A stretch of DNA of 34,440 bases, taken from assembly GCF_008042275.1 (NCBI RefSeq), contig NZ_RDBK01000025.1, positions 247,824-282,263 of the forward strand, read 5' to 3'. This document shows, in pieces, positions 7,721 through 16,275 of the stretch. Source of the DNA: Streptomyces sp. OR43. GTDB lineage: Bacteria; Actinomycetota; Actinomycetes; Streptomycetales; Streptomycetaceae. Each line of letters opens with the position of its first letter. Position 1 is the first letter of the stretch. Under the pieces are notes generated by a model, which was not told where the DNA came from, searched no databases, and worked only from the letters and a program-made list of their open reading frames with translations. A program made the position numbers and the translations under genes.

Positions 7721-8518
7721 CTACCCGGCCATCGCGCAGACCGGGTTCGGCGTCTGCCAGAACCGGTAGGAGTCGAGACCGCAGTACGTCTCGAACTCAC
7801 TGACACCCAGCGACCGCAGAATCGCGTCGATCGCATCGAAGAAGGCCGCGTTCACCTCGGGGACCCACAGCAGAGCGAAGACCGCGATCAGCCCGAACGG
7901 CGCGAACGGCTCCACCTGACGCCGCACCGAGTGGGAGAGCCACGGCTCGATCACCCCGTACCCGTCCAGCCCCGGCACCGGTACGGAGTTCAGGATCGCG
8001 GCCGTGACCTGGAGCAGCGCCAGGAAACCCAGCGCGTACCGGAAGGCGACCGGGACGCCGTCCAGCGCGTCCAGCCAGAACGGCGCGGTGCACACGACCG
8101 CGAACAGGACGTTCGTCAGCGGGCCCGCCGCCGAGATCAGGCTGTGCCGCCAACGGCCCCGGATCCGGCCCCGCTCGATGAAGACCGCGCCACCGGGCAG
8201 CCCGATGCCGCCCATGATCACGAACAGCACGGGCAGCACGATGCTCAGCAGCGCGTGCGTGTACTTCAGGGGATTCAGCGTCAGGTAGCCCTTCGCCCCG
8301 ATGGAGATGTCGCCGCTGTGCAGCGCCGTCCGGGCGTGTGCGTACTCGTGCAGACAGAGCGAGACGACCCAGGCCGCCGTGACGAACAGGAACGTGGCGA
8401 AGCCCGGCTGCTCGGCGAAATCCGTCCACACCGCCCAGCCGGACACCGCCGTCACGGCGGCGATGCCGAGGAAGACCGGGCTGATCCGCCGGTCGCTGCG
8501 GGCTGTTGCGGAGGTCAT
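7721..8518 (-). CDS. Site-2-protease-family membrane metalloprotease
   Basis: This 265-residue integral membrane protein carries the zinc motif HEYAH (HExxH, about residues 56-60) inside a membrane segment. A second conserved site, NSVPVPGLDGYG, matches the N-x-x-P-x-x-LDG motif whose Asp completes zinc binding in S2P/M50 peptidases. Such enzymes cut within the membrane, often to release regulators; the substrate is unknown, and no anti-sigma factor gene is adjacent. No PDZ domain is present, so it belongs to the small FtsH-independent M50 type seen in many actinobacteria. AGGAG six bases before the ATG at 8518 supports the start. Confidence 0.88.
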   Translation of the reverse strand: MTSATARSDRRISPVFLGIAAVTAVSGWAVWTDFAEQPGFATFLFVTAAWVVSLCLHEYAHARTALHSGDISIGAKGYLTLNPLKYTHALLSIVLPVLFVIMGGIGLPGGAVFIERGRIRGRWRHSLISAAGPLTNVLFAVVCTAPFWLDALDGVPVAFRYALGFLALLQVTAAILNSVPVPGLDGYGVIEPWLSHSVRRQVEPFAPFGLIAVFALLWVPEVNAAFFDAIDAILRSLGVSEFETYCGLDSYRFWQTPNPVCAMAG

Positions 8519-8613
8519 CGGCGGCTCCTGGTGGCTGCGGGGAGCGGGCGGGCGGCGAGCCCCGACCGTACAGGCGACACGCGGAAAACGTCTCGCGTCG
8601 GGTGGGTGGTTCC

Positions 8614-11403
8614 ATGAAGGGGGTCCGTGCCGAGCCGGTCGGCGAGCACCGTGCGCACCTCGTCGTACGCGGCCAGCGCCTGGGCCGTGCGCCCGGCGTC
8701 ACGCAGGGCCCGCAGCCGCAGCGCCTGGAGCGGTTCGTCGAGGGGGTGCTCCTCGCAGAGCGCGGCCAGCTCCGGCAGTACGTCGTCGGCCCGCCGGACC
8801 CGGATCGCCGGCGTCCAGGGCCCGCGCCGGCTCCCCCCGCCCCCGGGCCCGTCGTCCTCCAGGGCAACCTCCGGGCCCGGCTCACCAGCTTCGTCGGACG
8901 CGAGAGCGACATCGAAGCCCTGCGCGGCGACCTCTCCCGGGCCCGGCTGGTCACCCTCCTGGGACCCGGCGGCGCGGGCAAGACCCGGCTCTCCCAGGAG
9001 ACCGCGGAATCCTTCGACCCCGCGTCCTGGCCGGACGGCGTCTGGCTGGCCGAACTCGCGCCCGTCGACGATCCCGAAGCGGTGGCGGAAGCGGTCCTCG
9101 GTGCACTCGGCGCCCGCGAGACCGTGCTCCGCGGCGCGGGCGCCGAAGAACTCCGGGCCGCCGAACGGGGCGCGGGCGAGCCGCTTTCCCGGCTCACCGA
9201 GCACTGCTCCCGGCGCCGCATGCTGCTGCTCCTGGACAACTGCGAGCACGTGATCGAGGCCGCCGCGTCCCTCGCCGACCATCTGCTGGCCCGCTGCCCA
9301 CAGCTCACCGTCCTCGCCACCAGCCGTGAACCCCTCGGCGTACCCGGCGAGTTCGTCCGGCCCGTGGAGCCGCTGCCCGACCCGACGGCCCTGCGCCTGC
9401 TGGCCGAGCGCGGCGCCGCCGTACTGCCCGGCTTCCGGGTCGACGCCGACGCGGCGACCGCGGCGGCCACTGCCGAGATCTGCCGCCGCCTCGACGGTCT
9501 GCCGCTCGCCATCGAACTCGCCGCTGCCCGGCTGCGGATGCTCACCCCGCAGCAGATCGCCGACCGGCTCGACGACCGGTTCCGGCTGCTGACGAGCGGC
9601 AGCCGGACCGTGCTCCCGCGCCAGCAGACCCTGCGGGCCGTCGTCGACTGGTCCTGGGACCTCCTCGCCGAGGACGAACGCACCGCCCTGCGCCGGCTGT
9701 CCGTGTTCGCCGGCGGCTGCACCCTCGAAGCGGCCGAGGCGGTCTGCGCGGACGGGCCGCGCCAGGCGCGCGAGGTCGCCGGGCTGCTCGGCTCCCTCGT
9801 CGACAAGTCCCTGGTCGTCGCCGCTCCCGCGGCGGACGGCCAGATGCGCTACCGCCTCCTGGAGACCGTCGGCGAGTACGCGGCGCAGCGGCTCGACGAG
9901 GCGGGGGAGCGGGACGCCGTCGAACGCCAGCACCTCGTGTACTTCCGGGAGCTGGCCCGTACCACCGACCCCCTGCTCCGCGGCGCCGGACAGCGCGCCG
10001 CGATCGAGCTCTTCCAGCGCGAGTACGAGAACCTGCGCACCGCGCTGCGGCACGCCGTCGCGGCGCGCGACGAGCAGGAGTCCCTGTGCCTGGTGATCGC
10101 GCTCTCCTGGTACTGGCAGATCCGCAATCTGCGCAGCGACGCCCTGCACTGGGCCGACGCCGCGGCGGCCCTCGGCCCCGATCCCTTCGCCGCGCCCGTG
10201 GAGCCCGCGCCCTCGATCCACGAACGCTGCACCGACGCGCCGCCGCCCATGGGGCCCGAACTGCTCCAGGAGGCGCGGCGCCAGGTGGGGCTGATCCAGC
10301 TGGTCAGCATGGACCACGCGATGGACGAGTGGACGAACGAGGCCAGCATGGTGCGGCTCCGGGGCATCGCCTCCGTCTACCGGGCCGGTCAGCCGCAGAC
10401 CTGCCGGAGCCCCGCGTCGCTCTGGTTCTTCGCCGTCATGCTGACCGGTGGCGTCGCGGACCTGCGGCACCTGCTGGACGAAACGGTCCGCGCCGCACGG
10501 GAGTTCGCCTTCGAGTGGGAGCTCGCCGCGGCGCTTCAGATGCGCGCCAACGTGCTGGCCAACCGACCCGACTGGGCGGGCGCCGCCCATCTCGACGCCG
10601 CCGAGAGCCTGGAGATCTTCAGCCGTCTCGGGGACGACTGGGGCATGGCCGAGGCGCTGTCCTCGCGCGGCGAGGCGAAGGAGAAGACGGGCGACTACCG
10701 CCAGGCGGCCGAGGACTACCAGGCCGCGATCGGCTGCGCGGAGAAGCTCGGCGCCCTGGCCCAGGTGTCGGTGCTGCGCACCCGGTACGCCTCGGCGCTC
10801 ACCGAGCTCGGCCGCGGGGCGGAGGGCGAGGCGATCCTGCGCCAGGTGATCGCGGACGAGCGGCACGCGGGGCACGAGGCGCGGCCGGCGGCCCGGCTCT
10901 TCCTGGCGCTGTGGCTGGGCCGCTGCGGCCGGACCGCCGAGGCGCGTGAGCAGTTCTTCGAACTGCTCGAAGAGTTCAGGTCGCAGACCATGGCGATCTT
11001 CGAGGGCTTCGTCCTGGGCGGCCTGGCCTGGCTGGACAACCAGGACGGGAACTACGCGGACGCCCTGGACCGCGGCCGGCAGGCCCTGTTGCGCCTGGGT
11101 GATCCGCTGACGCAGATGGTGGCGCCGCAGATGGCCGTGATCCATCTGGTCACCCTGGCCTGGGCGCTGGGCGGGCTCGGCACGGAGCGCGCCGCGGAGC
11201 TCGGTGCCCGGCTGCTGGCCGCCGGCCGGGAGCTGCTGCCACGGGGGCACTTCCTGACGTCGATGGAGCGGGACAACTTCGACCGTGCCGAGGAACTGGT
11301 CCGTGCCGCACTCGGGGACGCCGCCTACGAGGCCGCGTACGCCGAGGGCGGCGGCCTCCGTCTGGAGGAGGCCGCCGCCCTCGTGGACGCGTACCGGCAC
11401 TGA
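8614..11403 (+). CDS. AfsR/SARP-like regulator, ATPase and TPR parts; 5' end rearranged
   Basis: From about nt 8850 this is a standard AfsR-type C-terminal region: linker, SFVGRE, Walker A GPGGAGKT (about residues 117-124 from the ATG at 8614), Walker B LLLLDNCEH (about 203-212), ATSREPLGVPGE, GLPLAIELAAARLR and VVDWSWDLL, then a long helical C-terminus with TPR-like repeats. Such proteins normally begin with a winged-helix DNA-binding domain and a BTAD domain. Here the winged helix is absent, and half of the BTAD lies inverted in front of the ATPase (8621-8801), so the first 60 or so residues of this frame are antisense of BTAD. The ATG at 8614 is only a tentative start. It may be a decaying gene, a truncated signalling ATPase, or one state of an invertible gene. 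Confidence 0.7.
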   Translation: MKGVRAEPVGEHRAHLVVRGQRLGRAPGVTQGPQPQRLERFVEGVLLAERGQLRQYVVGPPDPDRRRPGPAPAPPAPGPVVLQGNLRARLTSFVGRESDIEALRGDLSRARLVTLLGPGGAGKTRLSQETAESFDPASWPDGVWLAELAPVDDPEAVAEAVLGALGARETVLRGAGAEELRAAERGAGEPLSRLTEHCSRRRMLLLLDNCEHVIEAAASLADHLLARCPQLTVLATSREPLGVPGEFVRPVEPLPDPTALRLLAERGAAVLPGFRVDADAATAAATAEICRRLDGLPLAIELAAARLRMLTPQQIADRLDDRFRLLTSGSRTVLPRQQTLRAVVDWSWDLLAEDERTALRRLSVFAGGCTLEAAEAVCADGPRQAREVAGLLGSLVDKSLVVAAPAADGQMRYRLLETVGEYAAQRLDEAGERDAVERQHLVYFRELARTTDPLLRGAGQRAAIELFQREYENLRTALRHAVAARDEQESLCLVIALSWYWQIRNLRSDALHWADAAAALGPDPFAAPVEPAPSIHERCTDAPPPMGPELLQEARRQVGLIQLVSMDHAMDEWTNEASMVRLRGIASVYRAGQPQTCRSPASLWFFAVMLTGGVADLRHLLDETVRAAREFAFEWELAAALQMRANVLANRPDWAGAAHLDAAESLEIFSRLGDDWGMAEALSSRGEAKEKTGDYRQAAEDYQAAIGCAEKLGALAQVSVLRTRYASALTELGRGAEGEAILRQVIADERHAGHEARPAARLFLALWLGRCGRTAEAREQFFELLEEFRSQTMAIFEGFVLGGLAWLDNQDGNYADALDRGRQALLRLGDPLTQMVAPQMAVIHLVTLAWALGGLGTERAAELGARLLAAGRELLPRGHFLTSMERDNFDRAEELVRAALGDAAYEAAYAEGGGLRLEEAAALVDAYRH
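8621..8801 (-). pseudogene. Inverted BTAD-domain fragment between 7-bp inverted repeats
   Basis: On the minus strand this 181-bp segment encodes a recognisable BTAD half-domain (RRADDVLPELAALCEEHP, then ALRDAGRTAQALAAYDEV and LADRLGTDP) with strong GC bias at third positions. The edges are GGGTCCG (8621-8627) and CGGACCC (8795-8801). Turning the segment round between these repeats joins BTAD in frame to the linker and ATPase on the plus strand, giving LGTDPDRRRPGPAP followed by the ATPase, and joins it in frame to the ATG at 8614 as MKGVRRADD. The segment is therefore inverted relative to the gene it came from. Confidence 0.75.
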
Positions 11404-11423
11404 CGGGTGGGAGGGCCCGTCAG
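11400..11423. terminator. Bidirectional terminator between convergent genes
   Basis: A perfect 8-bp stem, CTGACGGG with CCCGTCAG, and an 8-base loop overlap the stop codons of both the regulator and the ABC permease. Confidence 0.65.
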
Positions 11424-12277
11424 GACTTCTTGCGGAACTTGGACACCGCGAGCGGTGCCATGGCCGCCGTGATGACCACGGTCCAGCCGAGCGTCAGCCA
11501 GACCGAGTCGCCGACCGGGGTGCCCATCATCAGGGCGCGTGCGGCGTCGGCCAGGTTGGACAGCGGGTTGTAGTCGGTGAACGTCTGGAGCCAGCCCGGC
11601 ATCGTCGTGGGCGGCGCGAAGATGGACGAGCCGAACTGGAGCGGCATCATCACGATCATCCCCATTCCCTGCACGGCCTGGGCCGTCTTCATGGACAGTC
11701 CGAGCAGGATGAAGATCCACATGATGGCGGCGCCGAACGCGGCAGCCAGCCCGATCGCCCCGATCAGCCCGAGCACCGATCCGTGGAGCTCCATACCGAG
11801 CGCGAAGCCCATGCCCAGCAGGATCAGCGTGGCGACCATCATGCGGGCGAGCTCGACCACGATCTTGGCGATGAGCACCGAGGAGCGGGCGATCGGCATC
11901 GTACGGAACCGGTCCATGACGCCCTTGCGGAAGTCGTCGTTGACACCGGAGCCGACGGCCATGGCGATGTTCATGCCCATCATCGCCATCAGGCCGGGGA
12001 TCAGGTAGTTCAGGTACTCCTGCCGGCCGCCGCCCATGCTGCCGCCGACGGATCCGCCGAAGACGTACACGAACAGCAGGACGAAGATCACCGGCATCAG
12101 GAGCGCGTCGAACATCGACTCCGGATCCTTCTTGATCTGGAGCAGATTGCGCCGCACCAGCGCACCGATGTGGCGCAGGTTGTTCCGCAGCCCGATCCGG
12201 CCCTCGTCGTGGAGCTTCGCGGCCGGGGCGGCCGGGGCCGCGTCGGTGGGGGTGGGCGTCAGAGTCGTCGTGCTCAT
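11420..12277 (-). CDS. ABC-2 type exporter permease (DrrB-like)
   Basis: This 285-residue membrane protein has about six transmembrane segments. It belongs to the ABC-2 permease family: the region RNLLQIKKDPESMFDALLMP before the first helix, and APPTTMPGWLQTFTDYNPLS before the last, match DrrB-type exporters such as the daunorubicin exporter. Its ATG overlaps the stop of the ATPase gene (ATGA, 12274-12277), so the two are made as one coupled unit and should form one transporter. The exported compound is unknown. The AfsR-like gene ends convergently next door, and such exporters often sit near regulators of this kind. Confidence 0.9.
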   Translation of the reverse strand: MSTTTLTPTPTDAAPAAPAAKLHDEGRIGLRNNLRHIGALVRRNLLQIKKDPESMFDALLMPVIFVLLFVYVFGGSVGGSMGGGRQEYLNYLIPGLMAMMGMNIAMAVGSGVNDDFRKGVMDRFRTMPIARSSVLIAKIVVELARMMVATLILLGMGFALGMELHGSVLGLIGAIGLAAAFGAAIMWIFILLGLSMKTAQAVQGMGMIVMMPLQFGSSIFAPPTTMPGWLQTFTDYNPLSNLADAARALMMGTPVGDSVWLTLGWTVVITAAMAPLAVSKFRKKS

Positions 12278-13284
12278 GCCGCGACCTCCTGGGGAGTCGT
12301 GTCGGTGACGGTGGCCTTGTCGCCGGTGATGGCGAGGAACACCTCGTCCAGGCTGGGCAGCGCGGTGGCGACGTGCGCCAGCGAGAAGCCCCGGGTGCCG
12401 AGCAGGCCGATGACGGCGGTGAGCTGCTCGTCGCTGAGGATCGGTACGTACAGCAGTCCCTCGTCCGGGACCGCCTGGGCGCCCGCCACACCGTCGAGAC
12501 CGGCCTCCCTGATGGCCTGCCCCATCGCGGCCAGCTGAGCCGGGTCCGAGGGCCGGATCTGCAGGGTGCGGCCGCCGACCTTCGCCTTCAGCTCGTCGAC
12601 ACCGCCGCGGGCGATGATCCTGCCCTTGTCGATGACGGTGAGCTCGTTGGCCAGCTGTTCGGCCTCTTCCATGTACTGGGTGGTGAGCAGCACGGTCGCC
12701 CCCTCCGCGACCATCCGCTGCACCTCGTCCCAGACCTCGTTACGGGTACGGGGGTCGAGCCCCGTCGTCGGCTCGTCCAGGTAGAGGACGGCCGGGCTGC
12801 CGATCATGGAGGCGGCGAGGTCCAGCCGGCGGCGCATACCGCCGGAGTACTCCATCGCGGCCTTCTTCGCCGCGTCCGTGAGCGAGAAGCGCTCCAGCAG
12901 CTCGTCGGCGCGCGAGCGGGCCTTCTTGCGCGGCAGGTCCAGCAGCCGCCCGATCATGTAGAGGTTCTCCCAGCCGGAGAGCTTCTCGTCGACCGAGGCG
13001 TACTGCCCGGTCAGACCGATGGTGCGGCGGAGCGCGCGGGGCTGCTTCACCACGTCGTAACCGGCCACGACCGCGTGTCCGGCGTCGGGCTGGATCAGGG
13101 TGGACAGGACCCGTACGAGGGTCGTCTTGCCGGCGCCGTTGGGGCCGAGCACGCCGAGGACGGTGCCCTCGCGCACATCCAGGTCCACGCCGTCCAGAGC
13201 CTTGGTCGAGCCGTAGTGCTTGACCAGCCCCCGTACCTCGACGGCGTTCTTGCCGTTCCTGGGGTTCTTGTCGATTCGCGTCAT
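12274..13284 (-). CDS. ABC exporter ATP-binding protein (DrrA-like)
   Basis: This 336-residue nucleotide-binding subunit has Walker A GPNGAGKTT, the signature YSGGMRRRLDLAASM, Walker B VLYLDEPTTGLDP and the extra C-terminal region of about 100 residues seen in DrrA-type proteins. It pairs with the permease that overlaps its stop codon. The start is uncertain: the in-frame candidates ATG 13293, ATG 13290 and ATG 13284 are close together, none has a clear ribosome binding site, and a TTG at 13314 is also in frame. I chose MTRIDKNPR at 13284 because the family domain begins about 15 residues later. Confidence 0.9.
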   Translation of the reverse strand: MTRIDKNPRNGKNAVEVRGLVKHYGSTKALDGVDLDVREGTVLGVLGPNGAGKTTLVRVLSTLIQPDAGHAVVAGYDVVKQPRALRRTIGLTGQYASVDEKLSGWENLYMIGRLLDLPRKKARSRADELLERFSLTDAAKKAAMEYSGGMRRRLDLAASMIGSPAVLYLDEPTTGLDPRTRNEVWDEVQRMVAEGATVLLTTQYMEEAEQLANELTVIDKGRIIARGGVDELKAKVGGRTLQIRPSDPAQLAAMGQAIREAGLDGVAGAQAVPDEGLLYVPILSDEQLTAVIGLLGTRGFSLAHVATALPSLDEVFLAITGDKATVTDTTPQEVAA

Positions 13285-13341
13285 GTCCATCATCAGACCA
13301 GCCGCCACCGACAACGCACCGACAGTCCGCCTACAGCACGA

Positions 13342-13378
13342 CGACAGCCCGCCGATGGGGGAAGTCGGCGGGCTGTCG
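13342..13378 (-). terminator. panB terminator
   Basis: A perfect 14-bp stem (13342-13355 with 13365-13378) and 9-base loop lie about 50 bases beyond the panB stop and upstream of the ABC operon. It should insulate the ABC genes from panB transcription. Confidence 0.8.
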
Positions 13379-13427
13379 GTGGTGCGGCAGTGGTCGTTCG
13401 GTCGCCGGCGCTGTGCCGGCGTTCTGC

Positions 13428-14315
13428 CTAGTGGAAGGTGTGCTCCGGCGCCGGGAAGGTGCCGCCGACGACCTCGTCCGCGAACGCCTTCGCGGCGTCG
13501 CCGAGGACCTGGCGCAGGTCGGCGTACTGCTTGGTGAAGCGCGGCACCTTGCCGCCGGTCAGGCCGACCATGTCGGTGTAGACCAGCACCTGCGCGTCGG
13601 TGTCCGGACCGGCGCCGATGCCCACGGTCGGGATGTGCAGGGTGCGGGTGACCTCGGCGGCCAGTTCGGCCGGGACGAGTTCCAGGACGACGGCGAACGC
13701 GCCCGCGTCCTGCACGGCCTTCGCGTCGCGCAGCATCTGCTGGGCGGCCTCCTCGCCGCGGCCCTGCACCCGGTAACCCATCGCGTTGACGGACTGCGGG
13801 GTCAGGCCGATGTGGGCCATGACCGGGATGCCGGCGTCGACCAGGAGCTTGATCTGCTCATGGCTGCGCTCGCCGCCCTCCAGCTTGACCGCGCCGACCC
13901 CGGACTCCTTGATCAGCCGGGTGGCGTTGCGCAGGGCCTGGACCGGGCTCTCCTGGTAGGCCCCGAAAGGCAGGTCGGCGACGACCAGGGCGCGCTTGGT
14001 GCCCCGGACGACGGCGGCGGACAGGATGGCGATCTCGTCCATCGTGACGGGCACGGTGGTCTCGTAGCCGAGGTGGCAGTTGCCCATGGAGTCGCCGACG
14101 AGCATGACCGGGATGCCGGCCTCGTCGAAGACGGACGCGGTCATCGCGTCGTAGGCGGTGAGCATGGGCCACTTCTCGCCGCGCGCGGTGGCGGCGGCGA
14201 TGTCGTGGACGGTGACGCGGCGGTTGCTCTTGCCTCCGTACAGCGCCTTGCTGCTGTCGGAGGGGGCTCCCGCGGGGGAAGTGGGGGACTGGTTGTGCGC
14301 AGCCTGAAGCGACAT
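13428..14315 (-). CDS. panB: 3-methyl-2-oxobutanoate hydroxymethyltransferase
   Basis: PanB adds a hydroxymethyl group from 5,10-methylenetetrahydrofolate to 2-oxoisovalerate, the first step to pantothenate. The 295-residue product is full length, with [18 protein letters not shown], the Mg-binding [49 protein letters not shown] with the catalytic Glu, and [19 protein letters not shown]. The ATG at 14315 is preferred to the in-frame ATG at 14336 because AAGGAG lies nine bases before it. The first 35 residues are a variable, low-complexity N-terminus. No other pan gene is adjacent. Confidence 0.95.
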   Translation of the reverse strand: MSLQAAHNQSPTSPAGAPSDSSKALYGGKSNRRVTVHDIAAATARGEKWPMLTAYDAMTASVFDEAGIPVMLVGDSMGNCHLGYETTVPVTMDEIAILSAAVVRGTKRALVVADLPFGAYQESPVQALRNATRLIKESGVGAVKLEGGERSHEQIKLLVDAGIPVMAHIGLTPQSVNAMGYRVQGRGEEAAQQMLRDAKAVQDAGAFAVVLELVPAELAAEVTRTLHIPTVGIGAGPDTDAQVLVYTDMVGLTGGKVPRFTKQYADLRQVLGDAAKAFADEVVGGTFPAPEHTFH

Positions 14316-14458
14316 TGCCAACGGCTCCTTCGTCATCTCGAGGCGCCCTGACGGCGTCCCCGGATCGCTTCCATGGTGGCATCCCGGAGCCGCTCACGGG
14401 AAGTGGGCCCGCCGTACGGGATGGCACCCGGTGTCACGGCGCCGGTAAAGACTTTCCA

Positions 14459-14477
14459 ATACGAGACGGTCTCGTAT
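14459..14477. promoter_or_regulatory. Perfect 19-bp palindromic operator
   Basis: ATACGAGACGGTCTCGTAT has two perfect 9-bp arms around one base. It covers the expected -35 region of the MFS gene at 14501. It is the type of site bound by TetR-family repressors, and the TetR gene at 16276 is the natural candidate. Confidence 0.8.
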
Positions 14478-14488
14478 CGAAATGAAGG

Positions 14489-14494
14489 TATGTT
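14489..14494 (+). promoter_or_regulatory. -10 box of the MFS gene
   Basis: TATGTT lies six bases before the ATG at 14501, suggesting a leaderless or near-leaderless transcript starting just downstream of the operator. Confidence 0.5.
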
Positions 14495-14500
14495 CTCCCC

Positions 14501-16099
14501 ATGTCCATACCGTCCGGCGCTCCCGTCGCCGTGCCCCAGGTCCCCGAGGCGGTCCACCGCCGCCGCTGGGCGATCCTCGCCGTCCTGATGTTCAGCCTGC
14601 TCATCGTGGTGCTGGACAACTCGATCCTGAACGTCGCCGTCAAGACGATCGCCTCCCCCTCGCCCACCGGTCTGGGCGCCACCCAGAGCGAGCTGGAGTG
14701 GGCCATCAACTCCTACACGCTCGTCTTCGCCGGACTGCTCTTCACCGCCGGCCTGCTCGGCGACCGCCTCGGACGCAAGAAGATCCTGCTCTTCGGCATC
14801 GTCGTCTTCGGACTGGGTTCGGCCTTCGCCGCCATGTCGGGATCGCCCGGCGAGCTCATCACCTGGCGCGCCGTGATGGGCTTCGGCGCCGCATTCGTCA
14901 TGCCGGCCACGCTCGCCGTCCTGATGAACGTCTTCGAGCGCGACGAGCAGCCCAAGGCCATCGGCATCTGGGCCGGCAGCGTGGGTCTCGGCATCGCGAT
15001 CGGCCCGATCACCGGCGGCCTGCTCCTCGAACACTTCTGGTGGGGTTCGATCTTCCTCGTCAACGTGCCCGTCGTGGTCGTCGCGCTGATCGCCATGGCC
15101 GTGCTCGTACCGGACTCCAGGGACCCGAAGCCGGGCCGTCTCGACCCGCTCGGCGTGGTGCTCTCCATCATCGGCCTGGTGCTGCTGGTGTACGGGATCA
15201 TCCGCGGCGGCGAGCTCGCCGACTTCACCGACGTCTCCGTGCTGCTGCCCGTCGCCGGGGGCCTGGCCGTGCTGGTCGTGTTCGTCCTCCACGAGAAGCG
15301 CAGCAGCAGCCCGGCGATCGACATCTCGTACTTCAGGAAGCCGGCGTTCTCCGCCGCCGTCGCCGCCATCGCGCTGGTCTTCTTCGCGCTGATGGGCGTG
15401 ACGTTCTTCTCCGCCTTCTACATGCAGAGCGTGCGCGGCTGGAGCGCCCTGCAGTCCGGGCTGCTGATCCTGCCGCTGGCCGTCGCGCAGATGGTCTTCG
15501 CCCCGCGGGCCCGGTTCGTGGTCGACCGGTTCGGTGCCCGTGCCGTGTGCACGGTGGGCATGCTGCTGGTCGCCGGTGGCCTGGCGGCGTTCGCCCTGTT
15601 CGATGCCACGACCCCGGTCTGGGTGATGTGCGTGGTCTTCTTCGTCCAGGGCACGGGCATGGCGCACGTGATGCCACCGGTCACCGTCGCCGTGATGCAG
15701 GCGCTGCCCCGGGAGAAGGCCGGATCGGGCTCGGCCGTGAACAACACGTTCCGACAGGTCGGCGGCGCCCTCGGGATCGCCGTGCTCGGATCGGTGCTCT
15801 CCGCCGTCTACCGCGGCGACATCGAGGGACACCTCGACGCGGTCCCGGCCGCGGCCAGGGACGTGGCGGGGGAGTCCATCGAGGCGACGCTCGGTGTCGC
15901 CGAGAAGATGGGTCCGGCGGGCACCCCGCTGGTGGCTGCCGCGCAGGACGCGTTCATGGGCGCCATGCACGTCACGGCCGTCGGCTCGGCGTGCGTCGCC
16001 CTGATCGGCGCGATCGTGGTCGCCCTGTTCCTGCCGGGCAGGCCGCCCGCCGGGCAGCCGGCCGCGCAGGACGAGCGGACGGTCCCGGTGGAGGCCTGA
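14501..16099 (+). CDS. MFS multidrug exporter, 14-TM DHA2 (EmrB/QacA) type
   Basis: This 532-residue membrane protein has about 14 predicted helices. The first helix carries [17 protein letters not shown] (the DHA2 motif LD-x-TIVNVALP) and loop 2-3 carries [36 protein letters not shown] in the second half is also typical. These exporters use the proton gradient to expel drugs or natural products. The operator just upstream and the TetR gene 177 bases downstream on the same strand suggest ligand-induced export, as in many Streptomyces resistance units. The stop codon lies in the first copy of a 20-bp tandem repeat. Confidence 0.93.
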   Translation: MSIPSGAPVAVPQVPEAVHRRRWAILAVLMFSLLIVVLDNSILNVAVKTIASPSPTGLGATQSELEWAINSYTLVFAGLLFTAGLLGDRLGRKKILLFGIVVFGLGSAFAAMSGSPGELITWRAVMGFGAAFVMPATLAVLMNVFERDEQPKAIGIWAGSVGLGIAIGPITGGLLLEHFWWGSIFLVNVPVVVVALIAMAVLVPDSRDPKPGRLDPLGVVLSIIGLVLLVYGIIRGGELADFTDVSVLLPVAGGLAVLVVFVLHEKRSSSPAIDISYFRKPAFSAAVAAIALVFFALMGVTFFSAFYMQSVRGWSALQSGLLILPLAVAQMVFAPRARFVVDRFGARAVCTVGMLLVAGGLAAFALFDATTPVWVMCVVFFVQGTGMAHVMPPVTVAVMQALPREKAGSGSAVNNTFRQVGGALGIAVLGSVLSAVYRGDIEGHLDAVPAAARDVAGESIEATLGVAEKMGPAGTPLVAAAQDAFMGAMHVTAVGSACVALIGAIVVALFLPGRPPAGQPAAQDERTVPVEA

Positions 16100-16214
16100 C
16101 GGTCCCGGTGGAGGCCTGACGGTCGCGGGGGTGAGCCCCGGCGGTCGCGGCCGGGCACGGCGGGACCCGGCGGTCGCGGCCGGGCACGGCGGGACCCGGC
16201 GGTCGCGGCCGGGC
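16081..16214. repeat. Tandem repeats 20 bp x 2 and 29 bp x 2.6
   Basis: GGTCCCGGTGGAGGCCTGAC occurs at 16081-16100 and again at 16101-16120; the MFS stop TGA is in the first copy. A 29-bp unit beginning CGGCGGTCGCGGCCGGGC then runs at 16139-16167 and 16168-16196, with a partial copy to 16214. The region is non-coding and separates the MFS gene from its TetR gene. Confidence 0.85.
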
Positions 16215-16275
16215 GCCGAGGTGCCGGGCGCCTCCCGCGTCGGCGAGAATCGGCGGTGGTGAAAGGTGGTTCCAC

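Noticed and set aside
8515..11400. Minus-strand open frame of about 960 codons opposite the AfsR-like gene
   Set aside because: Only its last part (8621-8801) shows real protein similarity (BTAD); the rest is antisense of the ATPase-TPR gene.
12242..12290. Frameshift or fusion between the ABC ATPase and permease genes
   Set aside because: The ATGA overlap is a normal coupled junction; both proteins are full length.
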